NCBI RefSeq assembly: GCF_052088025.1 | Contig: NZ_JBQCYD010000075.1 | Span: 1 to 6,369 of the forward strand | Direction: 5' to 3' | DNA from: Anaeromonas sp052088025 | Lineage (GTDB): Bacteria; Bacillota; Clostridia; Tissierellales; SIT17 | Length of the DNA: 6,369 nucleotides | Shown: piece after piece, positions 1-6,186 of the stretch | Layout: every line of letters begins with the position of its first letter | Numbering within the stretch: the first letter of the stretch is position 1 | Made by a program: the position numbers and the translations under genes | Notes under the pieces: generated by a model | The model's database searches: none | The model's input: only the letters and a program-made list of their open reading frames with translations | What the model was told of the DNA's origin: nothing

Positions 1-56
1 GTCGGTGCTAATCTTTTAACTTTTATCAGACATTTTCAGAAGTGCTTGACAATACA
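1..56. mobile_element. Probable terminal segment of an insertion sequence (partial, possibly IS21-like)
   Basis: This stretch has no ORF and differs in texture from the genes beside it. It holds phased short motifs: TCAGA at 26-30, TCAGA again at 36-40, and TTGACA at 46-51, spaced 10 bp apart. Read outward it ends in ...AATACA at 56, so the opposite strand starts TGTATTGTCAAG; a 5'-TG start and internally repeated ends are known of the IS21 (istA/istB) family. No transposase is in the window, because the element would extend off the left edge. The boundary lies only 11 bp beyond the yfcE stop codon, and no native terminator separates them. The assignment is inferred from terminal texture and memory of the family; it could equally be the end of another IS or ordinary intergenic DNA. 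Confidence 0.35.
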
Positions 57-67
57 CTTTTTTTATT

Positions 68-559
68 CTAAATCTCCACTATTTCCCCCTTTATAATATC
101 TGAAATTCTTATTATTCCATAACTATTTCTACTTCCATCCCTTGGCTCTGATATACTACCAGGGTTAAAAAGTAATATATTCTCTTCTAAAAAATTGATT
201 GGTTTATGAATATGTCCAAAAAGAATTAAATCTAGATTTAATTCTTTTGCTCTATAATACAAATTATTTAAATTATCCTTTATATTATATTTATGCCCAT
301 GAGTTAATAATATTTTTTTATCATTTATATTTAATATTTCTTCTTCATTTACTCTATCTATTAAAAAATCACAATTTCCCAATATATTTTTCATTTCTAT
401 AGAAATATTATTTTTTATATAGATAGCATCTTTTGCAAAATCGCCTAGATGAATGATCATATCTATATCCTTTGATGAATTTATAATTTTAATTATTTCT
501 TCTATTTTCTCAATATCACCATGACTATCTGATAAGACTAAAATTTTCATACTATTCAT
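68..559 (-). CDS. yfcE: YfcE/MJ0936-family metallophosphoesterase (YsnB-like)
   Basis: A 163-residue cytosolic calcineurin-like phosphoesterase, full length for the YfcE/YsnB family (about 160-185 residues). All two-metal site motifs are present in order: D11-S-H13 near the N terminus, HLGD at 37-40, GNCD at 61-64, THGH at 86-89 and GHIH at 115-118, followed by the conserved NPGS at 132-135. Members hydrolyse phosphodiesters in vitro with Mn2+; the natural substrate is generally unknown. It is the last gene of rph-rdgB-yfcE and its start overlaps the rdgB stop by 8 nt, implying translational coupling. ATG at 559 is preferred because GAAGGA at 570-575 lies 10 nt upstream; ATG at 550 would give the more typical N terminus MKILVLSD but has no good ribosome binding site. 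The TAG stop is followed almost at once by mobile-looking DNA, so a native downstream terminator or genes may have been displaced. Confidence 0.93.
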   Translation of the reverse strand: MNSMKILVLSDSHGDIEKIEEIIKIINSSKDIDMIIHLGDFAKDAIYIKNNISIEMKNILGNCDFLIDRVNEEEILNINDKKILLTHGHKYNIKDNLNNLYYRAKELNLDLILFGHIHKPINFLEENILLFNPGSISEPRDGSRNSYGIIRISDIIKGEIVEI

Positions 560-1163
560 CTTTTAATAATCCTTCTAGTTCTATTCTTAAAAGCTTTAAT
601 GCATTTGCTCTATGGCTTATCTTATCTTTAATTTCTGGACCCAACTCTGCAAAAGTCTTGTCATATCCATCTGGTATAAACAGTGGATCATATCCAAAAT
701 CATTGTCACCTTTTCTTTCAAGGGCAATCTTACCCTTACAAATCCCTGTTAGAGTCTTTATAGTTTTATCCTCTAAAACTATAGCTATAACTGTTCTAAA
801 TTCAGCATTTCTTTCATTAAAATCTACATATTCTAAGTTTTTTAACAGCTTCTTATTATTATCTAAATCACTAGCATTACTTCCTGAATATCTTGCTGAA
901 TATATTCCTGGCTCTCCATTTAATTTTTCTACAAATAAGCCTGTATCATCTGCAAGCACTAGTCCTTGTATATGTTCAGATATTTCTTTAGCTTTTTTTA
1001 TAGCATTTCCTTCTAATGTGTTTTCATCTTCAATTGTATCTATTTGGCTTAAACCAACTTCATCCTTTGAAATAATTTCCAGGTTCAAACCATCCAATAT
1101 ATTCTTTATTTCTTTTATCTTATGTTTATTACCACTTGCTAATATTAATTTTTTCTTATCCAT
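552..1163 (-). CDS. rdgB: RdgB/HAM1-family XTP/dITP pyrophosphatase
   Basis: A 203-residue non-canonical purine NTP pyrophosphatase, which converts dITP, ITP and XTP to monophosphate plus pyrophosphate and so keeps deaminated purines out of DNA and RNA. Family motifs run through the whole protein: SGNKHK at 10-15 (phosphate contacts), the E-N-TLEGNA block at 47-54 with K56-K57, ADDTGL at 71-76 (usually ADDSGL; the Ser-to-Thr change is conservative), GIYSARYSG at 86-94, FGYDPLF at 156-162, FAEL at 171-174 and SHR at 183-185. Length is normal (about 195-205). The ATG lies 2 nt after the rph stop, and its ribosome binding site (AGGGAG at 1171-1176) is inside the last rph codons, so it is cotranscribed and probably coupled to rph. 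It corresponds to ysnA of the B. subtilis gerM-rph-ysnA-ysnB block. Confidence 0.97.
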   Translation of the reverse strand: MDKKKLILASGNKHKIKEIKNILDGLNLEIISKDEVGLSQIDTIEDENTLEGNAIKKAKEISEHIQGLVLADDTGLFVEKLNGEPGIYSARYSGSNASDLDNNKKLLKNLEYVDFNERNAEFRTVIAIVLEDKTIKTLTGICKGKIALERKGDNDFGYDPLFIPDGYDKTFAELGPEIKDKISHRANALKLLRIELEGLLKDE

Positions 1164-1165
1164 GT

Positions 1166-1912
1166 TTATTCTCCCTTTAAAATTATATGTGAAATATCCC
1201 CTAAAATATCTTTTTGTATTTCTATAAGTTCTCTATTACCCTTGTCTGCTAAATCTAATAATTTATTTAAATCTTCTCTATTAAAAGGAGCTTGTTCTCC
1301 TGTACCTTGTATTTCTATAAATTCTCCCTTATCAGTCATTACTACATTCATGTCTACATGTGCATTTGAATCTTCTGTGTAGCATAAGTCCAACATACCT
1401 TCATTTTCTACAATACCTACACTTATTGCTGATACAAAGTTTTTAACTGGTATGGATTTTATCAACTTATCTTCTTTCAGCTTTTCAAATGCTAGTATTA
1501 ATGCTACAAATGCTCCAGTTATAGACGCTGTTCTAGTTCCACCATCTGCTTGAATCACGTCACAATCAATCCATATTGTTTTTTCTCCTAATTTGTCTAA
1601 ATCTACTACTGATCTTAAGGCTCTTCCTATAAGTCTTTTTATTTCTTGAGTTCTTCCTTCTAATTTACCTTTACTTGATTCTCTTCTTTTTCTACTTATA
1701 GTTGATGCTGGTAGCATTGAATATTCTGCTGTAATCCATCCTTTTCCTGTATTTCTTAAAAAAGGTGGTACTCTATCTTCTATCATTGCCGTACAAATAA
1801 CCTTTGTATTTCCCATTTCTATAAGTACTGATCCTTGTGGATGTAATAAATAATCTTTAGTAATCTTTACATTTCTTAATTCATCATTTTTTCTACCATC
1901 TGTTCTATTCAA
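1166..1912 (-). CDS. rph: Ribonuclease PH
   Basis: A 248-residue phosphorolytic 3'-to-5' exoribonuclease, which removes nucleotides after the CCA end of tRNA precursors using phosphate; members form a ring-shaped hexamer. The N terminus (NRTDGRKNDELR) and the core GWITAEYSMLP at 58-68, RRES-KGKLEGRTQEIKRL around 76-94 and QADGGTRTASITGA at 121-134 (GTRT at 125-128 binds phosphate) are classic. The acidic site LDLCYTEDSNAHVDMN at 174-189, with D181 and D187, is intact. Length matches bacterial orthologues (238-250). The start codon is TTG at 1912: it gives the expected N terminus, has AAAGGA at 1922-1927 at a 9-nt distance, and no better in-frame start exists upstream. It is the first gene of rph-rdgB-yfcE, with its own promoter after the gerM terminator. 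Confidence 0.97.
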   Translation of the reverse strand: MNRTDGRKNDELRNVKITKDYLLHPQGSVLIEMGNTKVICTAMIEDRVPPFLRNTGKGWITAEYSMLPASTISRKRRESSKGKLEGRTQEIKRLIGRALRSVVDLDKLGEKTIWIDCDVIQADGGTRTASITGAFVALILAFEKLKEDKLIKSIPVKNFVSAISVGIVENEGMLDLCYTEDSNAHVDMNVVMTDKGEFIEIQGTGEQAPFNREDLNKLLDLADKGNRELIEIQKDILGDISHIILKGE

Positions 1913-1921
1913 ATTTTCACG

Positions 1922-1927
1922 TCCTTT
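1922..1927 (-). promoter_or_regulatory. Ribosome binding site fixing the TTG start of rph
   Basis: AAAGGA on the minus strand lies 9 nt before the TTG codon at 1910-1912. The nearby GTG (1918-1920) is out of frame with rph, so TTG is the only start that fits both the spacing and the conserved N terminus. Confidence 0.7.
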
Positions 1928-1944
1928 AAGTTTTGTTATATATT

Positions 1945-1973
1945 ATGATACCAAATATTTAATTTTATAACAA
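1945..1973 (-). promoter_or_regulatory. Sigma-A-type promoter for rph-rdgB-yfcE
   Basis: On the minus strand TTGTTA (1968-1973, 4 of 6 matches to the -35 consensus) is followed after 17 bp by TATCAT (1945-1950, 5 of 6), preceded by TGG, an extended -10 element. It lies between the gerM terminator and the rph start, where a promoter is needed. The predicted start point is near 1938, giving a leader of about 25 nt. The high AT content raises the chance of accidental matches. Confidence 0.55.
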
Positions 1974-1977
1974 ATTT

Positions 1978-2014
1978 AAAAAAGAAAAAAGGCATCAATT
2001 TGATAAGATGCCTT
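1978..2014 (-). terminator. Rho-independent terminator after the GerMN gene
   Basis: On the minus strand AAGGCATC (2007-2014) pairs with GATGCCTT (1989-1996), an 8-bp stem with a 10-nt loop, followed by a T-rich run with a single C (1978-1990). It starts 4 nt after the gerM stop codon. It separates gerM from rph transcriptionally, although the two are neighbours by conserved order. Confidence 0.88.
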
Positions 2015-2018
2015 AAAT

Positions 2019-3035
2019 TTAATATTTATTTGCAAATGTTGGTATAGTATCAGGTGATGAAAAATCTATTTTTGCTTCTTCAAGGGTTTTACCTTCAAAA
2101 AGTATTTCTACTTTTTCTATATCTTCAAATTGATCTAGTGTCAAAGCTATATTCTTATTCATAGAATCAAATGCTTGTTGATTTGTTATTGTATTCTTTG
2201 AAGCTTCAGATAAATCTATAAGGGCTACATTATCTTTAACTTCTATGCCTTTTAAATCAACACCCATAGGTATATCTGTATATAAGCCACTATCCTTTGG
2301 AGGACCCTCAAATAACTCTTCTACAGCTGTATATATATCCGAAGTAGAAGATGCTACTGTTTTTGTTACTGGAACATAATATTCATATTCACCATTTGTA
2401 GTCCCTTTATAATATACTACTACTTTAGAATCTCCATTATTATCTACTAGGTTTATATCTCGTCTTTCTATAGGCTCAGATATATCCGTTCCATAAGTTA
2501 AAGTTTCTTTTACTTCTCCTTCAATCATAAACTCTACCTTATCTATTGTAGAAAACTCGGTTAGAGTATATACTATTGCATTTACTAGACTTACTTCTTC
2601 AGTTTTATCACTAGTATTTAATATTTCTTTTGAAAAGTTGACTTTAGAAACTCCTGTTTCTTCATTCACAGACATTCCTAGAACTTGACTCCCAGTAGGA
2701 AGTACTGGAATTAATCCTGATTTAACCATATCAGTTTGGTTTTCATCATTATTTACCATATAAGATAATGTTTTTTTGGCAATACCTGTATCCCATGATA
2801 TATTCCTACTCACAGGAATAAGTAGATTCCTTTTATCTTTGTAATATATTACTGTTTCCCTAGAATCTTTTTCATCCAATTTAATTTCTACAGTTTCAGT
2901 TTTCTTATCAGTCATTTCTTCTCTGTCATCTGGATCTCTAATCATCTCTTTCATTGATTGAAGCTTTGTACATCCTGTTGCTAAAAATATCATGATTAAA
3001 AGTAAAAAAACAGAAATACCTTTTTTAAAGCTCAT
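2019..3035 (-). CDS. gerM: GerMN-domain lipoprotein (GerM-like, two domains)
   Basis: A 338-residue probable membrane-anchored lipoprotein. A basic start (KK at 4-5), a hydrophobic stretch at 8-19 and a lipobox-like LATGC with Cys22 as the lipidated residue form a type II signal peptide; the -3 residue is Ala rather than the usual Leu. A charged linker (about 30-60) leads to two tandem GerMN domains: about 61-175 (VIYYKDKRNLLIPVSRNI to KVEFMIEGE) and about 204-316 (VVVYYKG to KVEILFEGK). Each carries the typical pattern of a strand-rich start, G-LPTG or DIPMG segment, V-L-LS strand, then an N-A-TLT-F helix and V-F-I-G strand. GerM is a spore protein in B. subtilis, linked to the SpoIIIA-Q channel and needed for sporulation and germination. 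Placement before rph-rdgB-yfcE matches that species. AAGGGGG at 3043-3049 lies 7 nt from the ATG. Function is inferred by family and synteny. Confidence 0.88.
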   Translation of the reverse strand: MSFKKGISVFLLLIMIFLATGCTKLQSMKEMIRDPDDREEMTDKKTETVEIKLDEKDSRETVIYYKDKRNLLIPVSRNISWDTGIAKKTLSYMVNNDENQTDMVKSGLIPVLPTGSQVLGMSVNEETGVSKVNFSKEILNTSDKTEEVSLVNAIVYTLTEFSTIDKVEFMIEGEVKETLTYGTDISEPIERRDINLVDNNGDSKVVVYYKGTTNGEYEYYVPVTKTVASSTSDIYTAVEELFEGPPKDSGLYTDIPMGVDLKGIEVKDNVALIDLSEASKNTITNQQAFDSMNKNIALTLDQFEDIEKVEILFEGKTLEEAKIDFSSPDTIPTFANKY

Positions 3036-3065
3036 ATATTTACCCCCTTAGTTATCTATATATAA

Positions 3066-3071
3066 ATTATA
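3066..3071 (-). promoter_or_regulatory. Possible -10 element upstream of the GerMN gene
   Basis: The 82-bp gap between the AIR synthase-like gene and gerM contains TATAAT on the minus strand. No good -35 lies 16-18 bp upstream, and no terminator follows the upstream gene, so readthrough from that gene is equally plausible. Confidence 0.3.
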
Positions 3072-3117
3072 TTAGAAGATAAGTCATACTATGAGTAAAT
3101 ATATTAAAAATTATAAT

Positions 3118-4092
3118 TTATTTTACTACTTTATATAATTCATCACTTTCTGGAGGATTTATTTTTTCTTGATCCATAAATACACCACTATTTATAACTT
3201 CTCCTATAATATTTGCTTCAATACTTTCTTTTTTAAATTTATCTAATAAAAGATCAGCATTTTTATCTTCTGTAATTATTATAAGACTTCCACTAGCTAT
3301 AAGCCTATATGGATCAATATTCAATTTATCACATATTACTTCAGTTGATTTTTCTAGTTTTATTTTGTCCTTATAAATTCTTATTCCTTTATTTATTGCA
3401 GATGATGCTTCATGTATCGCTCCAAATAATCCACCTTCTGTGATATCATGCATGTAATCTACACCTATTTCCCCTGCTATCATACCTTCTTTTACGACAC
3501 TTATATCCTCAATTAAAGTTTTTGCTTCATTAATCAATTCATCATCTATATCCTTTTTTAATCTCTCTTCCAAATCATGAGCTATAATAGATGTTCCCTC
3601 TATAGCTATTTTCTTTGTAAGTATAACTTTATATCCTTCTTTAACTTTGCTAGCATCTAATACCTTTTCTTTTAATTGTTTTCCTATAGCTGTTGAATTT
3701 ATAACTATCCTATTTACTGCACTAGTTATTTCTGTATGTCCTCCTATTATTTCAATATTTAATTCATTTGCTACATCTGTTGCATCTTTCATTATCTCTT
3801 TTATTTCCTCTTCTTTGGTATCAGGTGGTGCAAGTATTGTAAGTAATATGCCAATAGGTTCAGCTCCATTAGATGCTATATCATTTGCAGATATATGTAT
3901 GGCAAGTTTTCCTATATTTTTAGCAGCACCTGTTATTGGATCTGTTGATAATACACATGCATATTTGCCAAAATCAACTACAGCACAATCTTCTCCTACT
4001 GCACCTCTTGTAATGACATCTTTTCTTTTGTTTTTAATTGAATTTAAAACTAAAGATTCTAATAATTCATTAGGTAATTTTCCTATTTCCAT
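3118..4092 (-). CDS. AIR synthase-related protein (PurM/HypE/ThiL superfamily)
   Basis: A 324-residue cytosolic protein of the PurM-like ATP-binding fold. Visible motifs are GEDCA at 33-37 (the usual GDDAA-type site), STDP at 49-52, the metal/ATP segment HISANDIASNGAEP at 66-79 with N70-D71, GGHTE at 117-121, and, in the C-terminal domain, DITEGGLFGAIHEAS at 216-230 and ASGS at 266-269. The overall layout is closest to HypE-like proteins, but it ends without the cysteine that HypE uses to carry the thiocarbamate group, and no hyp genes are nearby, so hydrogenase maturation is unlikely. Such enzymes activate a substrate by ATP-dependent phosphorylation; the substrate here is unknown. AGGAGA at 4099-4104 lies 6 nt from the ATG. 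It probably shares a transcript with gerM, from which it is separated by 82 bp with no terminator. Confidence 0.85.
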   Translation of the reverse strand: MEIGKLPNELLESLVLNSIKNKRKDVITRGAVGEDCAVVDFGKYACVLSTDPITGAAKNIGKLAIHISANDIASNGAEPIGILLTILAPPDTKEEEIKEIMKDATDVANELNIEIIGGHTEITSAVNRIVINSTAIGKQLKEKVLDASKVKEGYKVILTKKIAIEGTSIIAHDLEERLKKDIDDELINEAKTLIEDISVVKEGMIAGEIGVDYMHDITEGGLFGAIHEASSAINKGIRIYKDKIKLEKSTEVICDKLNIDPYRLIASGSLIIITEDKNADLLLDKFKKESIEANIIGEVINSGVFMDQEKINPPESDELYKVVK

Positions 4093-4125
4093 TTCAGATC
4101 TCCTTTTTAAAATATTTCTATTAGT

Positions 4126-4131
4126 ATTATA
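4126..4131 (-). promoter_or_regulatory. Likely -10 element of the AIR synthase-like gene
   Basis: TATAAT lies 33 bp upstream of the ATG on the minus strand. A weak -35 candidate is TTACAA at 4151-4156, at 19-bp spacing. The perfect -10 hexamer and position support a promoter; the poor -35 and AT-rich surroundings limit certainty. Confidence 0.45.
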
Positions 4132-4178
4132 ATATCATAGCTTAGATTTTTTGTAATTATATTAGATAATTTGGGCAA

Positions 4179-4216
4179 TATAATTTATAAGTTTAATTTA
4201 AATCTTAAATGGAGGA
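4179..4216 (+). promoter_or_regulatory. Promoter -10 and ribosome binding site of the small cysteine-rich ORF
   Basis: TATAAT at 4179-4184 lies about 40 bp before the ATG but lacks a clear -35. An alternative pair is TTGGGC (4171-4176) with TTTAAT (4192-4197) at 15-bp spacing. GGAGGA at 4211-4216 is a near-perfect ribosome binding site, 9-10 nt before the ATG at 4226, and is the strongest evidence that the ORF is translated. Confidence 0.5.
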
Positions 4217-4225
4217 ATGTGATTT

Positions 4226-4354
4226 ATGATAAATTGTTCAGAAGAATGTATACATCAAGTAGATGGATTGTGTGATTTAACATGTATCATAAATTCTACT
4301 GGTATAGTAAAAAACAATTGTCCTCATTTTGATTATAAGGTTAAAGAAAAATAA
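4226..4354 (+). CDS. Small cysteine-rich protein (42 aa), putative metal-binding
   Basis: An ATG-to-TAA ORF of 42 residues, the only plus-strand gene. The protein starts MINCSEECIHQVDGLCDL and has Cys at 4, 8, 16, 20 and 32 and His at 10 and 34. The CxxxC spacings and the late CPH suggest a small zinc- or iron-sulphur-binding fold. From memory, Clostridia carry many tiny proteins of this shape (C-x3-C ... G-x-C-x-L ... C-P-x-F), often auto-annotated 'hydroxymyristoyl-ACP dehydratase', a name with no support at this size; the function is unknown. Support for a real gene: GGAGGA at ideal spacing, its own upstream -10-like site, and a strong terminator starting 3 nt after the stop. It is divergent from the AIR synthase-like gene and convergent with oppA. 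It has no signal peptide or membrane segment. Confidence 0.75.
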   Translation: MINCSEECIHQVDGLCDLTCIINSTGIVKNNCPHFDYKVKEK

Positions 4355-4356
4355 AT

Positions 4357-4387
4357 AAAACCCCAATTTAAGTTAAATTGGGGTTTT
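4357..4387. terminator. Bidirectional intrinsic terminator between the small ORF and oppA
   Basis: A perfect 15-bp inverted repeat, 4357-4371 against 4373-4387: AAAACCCCAATTTAA and its complement around one G, in practice a 9-11 bp stem with a short loop. It begins 3 nt after the small-ORF stop and lies 9 nt from the oppA stop. The plus strand reads into TTTT after the stem; the minus strand reads into TTTTATTTATTTTT. It can therefore end both convergent transcripts. Confidence 0.92.
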
Positions 4388-4395
4388 GCCTTATA

Positions 4396-6069
4396 TTATT
4401 TTGTTATATAAGCTGTTTTATATCCATTTGTAATTGCAAGAGGAAGTCTTACGATTCCTTCTACTTTTGGATTTTGTAAATAAATTTTTACTGAATGATC
4501 TGTAGGAGATACAACCATTTCTTCCATTAAAATCTTTTCAGCATCCATCATTGCCTGCATACGCTCGTCACCTGTAGTAGTTTGAGCTTTTTCAATTAAA
4601 GTATCATACTCTTCATTAGACCAACCAGCAGTATTTTGTGGTCCACCTGTAATCCACATATCCATGAAAGTCATAGGATCATTATAATCTCCTACCCATC
4701 CTGAATATGAGAATGCAAAGTCTTTTTTGTTTTCTCTATCAATTTTGATTTTAAATGTAGCAGTTTCTATATCAACATCTACACCTAAATTTTCTTTCCA
4801 ATATTGTTGCCAAATCTGTGCTCTTTGAAGTGAGTTTTCACTATCAAAAGTAAGGAATTTGATTCCATTCATATCTGCAACTGTTTTTCCTATTTCTTCT
4901 AGACCTTCATCTAGCATCTTCTTAGCTTCTTCAGCAGAAGATCCATTACCAACATCTTTAATTAATTCTCCATTAGCTTCTCTAAAAGTCTTTCCTTCAG
5001 GTCCTGGTATTCCAGGTGGTACAAAAGCCCATGCTGGAGGAACTATACCTTGATTTCTAGATTCTTGAATTTTAATTCTATCAATAGACATTGCAAATGC
5101 ATTTCTTATTTTAGCATTTTTAAAGAATTCATTTTCTGTATTAAATGTATAATAGAAAGTTGATGCTTCTGGTGATTTAATTAAATCTTCTTTATATTTT
5201 TCTAAATATTGTGAAGGTACGTTTATAACGTCCAATTCACCAGTTTCATAAAGATTTATAATTGTATTAGGATCATTTGTCATAGCTCCTTCTATTCTTT
5301 GAAGTTTAACATTTTCAGCATCCCAATATTCTTCATTTTTCTCTAAATTAAGTTTATTTTCATGTTCCCATTCAACTACTTTAAACGCACCATTAAATAT
5401 CATATATTCAACATCTGATGCATATTTATCTCCCCACTCTTTTACTTTATCTTCTCTTACAGGTAGGAAAATACTGTTTTGTAATTTACTTAAGAAAGCT
5501 GGGTTTGGAGAATTCAACATTACTTTTAAAGTTTTGTCATCTTCTGCTGTTACTCCAACTTCAGATGCATCTTTAATCTCTCCAGTGTTGTAAGCTTCTG
5601 CATTTACTATATCATATATCATGTATGCATAAGTAGAAGCAGTTTCTGGGTTTAGTCCTCTTTTCCAAGAATATTCAAAGTCACCTGCTGTTACAGGCTC
5701 TCCATCTGACCATTTAGCATCTCTTAATTTAAATGTATATTCTTTTCCATCTTCACTTACTTCCCAAGATTCTGCCATTCCTGAACCTTCAGTAGCTTCT
5801 CCCTCTTCATTAAGTCTTATAAGACCATCTAATGTATCTATAAGAATTCTGCTTGAAGTAGCATCTTGTGATATTTGAGGGTCTAAACTAGGTGGCTCTG
5901 ATTGCCAGTTCATCTTTAATACCTGCTCTTCTGCAAGTTCTCCACTTGCTGAATCATCATTAGAATCATCATTAGCGGAATCGTTGTCATCTCCACCACA
6001 AGCAGTAAGTGCAAGTGATCCTACAAGAACAAGTACTAATAATAATGATAATAATTTAGTTCTTTTCAT
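4396..6069 (-). CDS. oppA: Oligopeptide ABC transporter substrate-binding lipoprotein (OppA-like)
   Basis: A 557-residue extracellular, membrane-anchored solute-binding protein of family 5 (SBP_bac_5), which captures peptides for an Opp/Dpp-type ABC permease. A lipoprotein signal peptide is clear: basic start (KRTK), hydrophobic core about 6-20, and lipobox LTAC with Cys24 followed by GG. A very acidic Asp/Asn/Ser linker (about 27-42) tethers the domain to the membrane. The N-terminal family signature (SEPPSLDPQ, then ESW...DGKEYTFKLRDAKWSDGEPVTA and DFEYSWKR) is typical of the OppA branch, and KIRNAFAMSIDR follows in lobe II. Length fits OppA (about 530-560). GGAGGA at 6078-6083 lies 8 nt before the ATG. 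No permease or ATPase gene is adjacent: the gene ends at a terminator and faces a convergent gene, so it works with transporter subunits encoded elsewhere. Peptide specificity cannot be read from the sequence. Confidence 0.95.
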   Translation of the reverse strand: MKRTKLLSLLLVLVLVGSLALTACGGDDNDSANDDSNDDSASGELAEEQVLKMNWQSEPPSLDPQISQDATSSRILIDTLDGLIRLNEEGEATEGSGMAESWEVSEDGKEYTFKLRDAKWSDGEPVTAGDFEYSWKRGLNPETASTYAYMIYDIVNAEAYNTGEIKDASEVGVTAEDDKTLKVMLNSPNPAFLSKLQNSIFLPVREDKVKEWGDKYASDVEYMIFNGAFKVVEWEHENKLNLEKNEEYWDAENVKLQRIEGAMTNDPNTIINLYETGELDVINVPSQYLEKYKEDLIKSPEASTFYYTFNTENEFFKNAKIRNAFAMSIDRIKIQESRNQGIVPPAWAFVPPGIPGPEGKTFREANGELIKDVGNGSSAEEAKKMLDEGLEEIGKTVADMNGIKFLTFDSENSLQRAQIWQQYWKENLGVDVDIETATFKIKIDRENKKDFAFSYSGWVGDYNDPMTFMDMWITGGPQNTAGWSNEEYDTLIEKAQTTTGDERMQAMMDAEKILMEEMVVSPTDHSVKIYLQNPKVEGIVRLPLAITNGYKTAYITK

Positions 6070-6123
6070 TAATTATGTCCTCCATCCAATTTTAAATTAA
6101 TCACCCTTTTACGTACTGTTTCA

Positions 6124-6138
6124 AATTTTCTAAAAATT
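6124..6138. promoter_or_regulatory. Candidate CodY operator in the oppA leader
   Basis: The plus strand reads AATTTTCTAAAAATT, matching the CodY consensus AATTTTCWGAAAATT at 14 of 15 positions (G to A at position 9). It lies about 13-27 nt downstream of the predicted oppA transcription start, where bound CodY could block elongation. CodY is known to repress peptide uptake genes in low-GC Gram-positive bacteria when branched-chain amino acids and GTP are abundant. Regulation here is inferred; the AT-rich context makes chance matches more likely than usual. Confidence 0.5.
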
Positions 6139-6157
6139 CAAAAGTGATTTACATAGA

Positions 6158-6186
6158 ATTATAAGATAGATCAAAAAAAAAGTCAA
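6158..6186 (-). promoter_or_regulatory. Strong sigma-A-type promoter of oppA
   Basis: On the minus strand TTGACT (6181-6186, 5 of 6) is followed after exactly 17 bp by TATAAT (6158-6163, 6 of 6). The spacer begins with a T run. The predicted start near 6151 gives a leader of about 80 nt. It is the best promoter in the window and fits an abundant binding protein. Confidence 0.82.

Noticed and set aside
46..74. TTGACA at 46-51 as an outward promoter from the left-edge element
   Set aside because: There is no acceptable -10 at 16-18 bp (TAAATC is the nearest), and it would read antisense into yfcE.
199..402. Plus-strand ORF of 67 codons inside yfcE
   Set aside because: It lies antisense to a gene with all metallophosphoesterase motifs, has low-complexity Leu/Tyr composition and no ribosome binding site.
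658..1227. Plus-strand ORF of 189 codons opposite rdgB and the end of rph
   Set aside because: Its product is Ser/Phe/Leu-rich, as expected from antisense reading of AT-rich genes; the minus strand encodes a complete RdgB.
3647..4132. Plus-strand ORF of 161 codons opposite the AIR synthase-like gene
   Set aside because: It is a shadow of a well-supported coding region and has no recognisable motifs or ribosome binding site.
4859..5053. Plus-strand ORF of 64 codons opposite oppA
   Set aside because: It is antisense within a clear SBP_bac_5 coding region and has no initiation signals.
6070..6150. Riboswitch or T-box in the oppA leader
   Set aside because: The leader is only about 80 nt, AT-rich, and shows no conserved riboswitch core or terminator hairpin.
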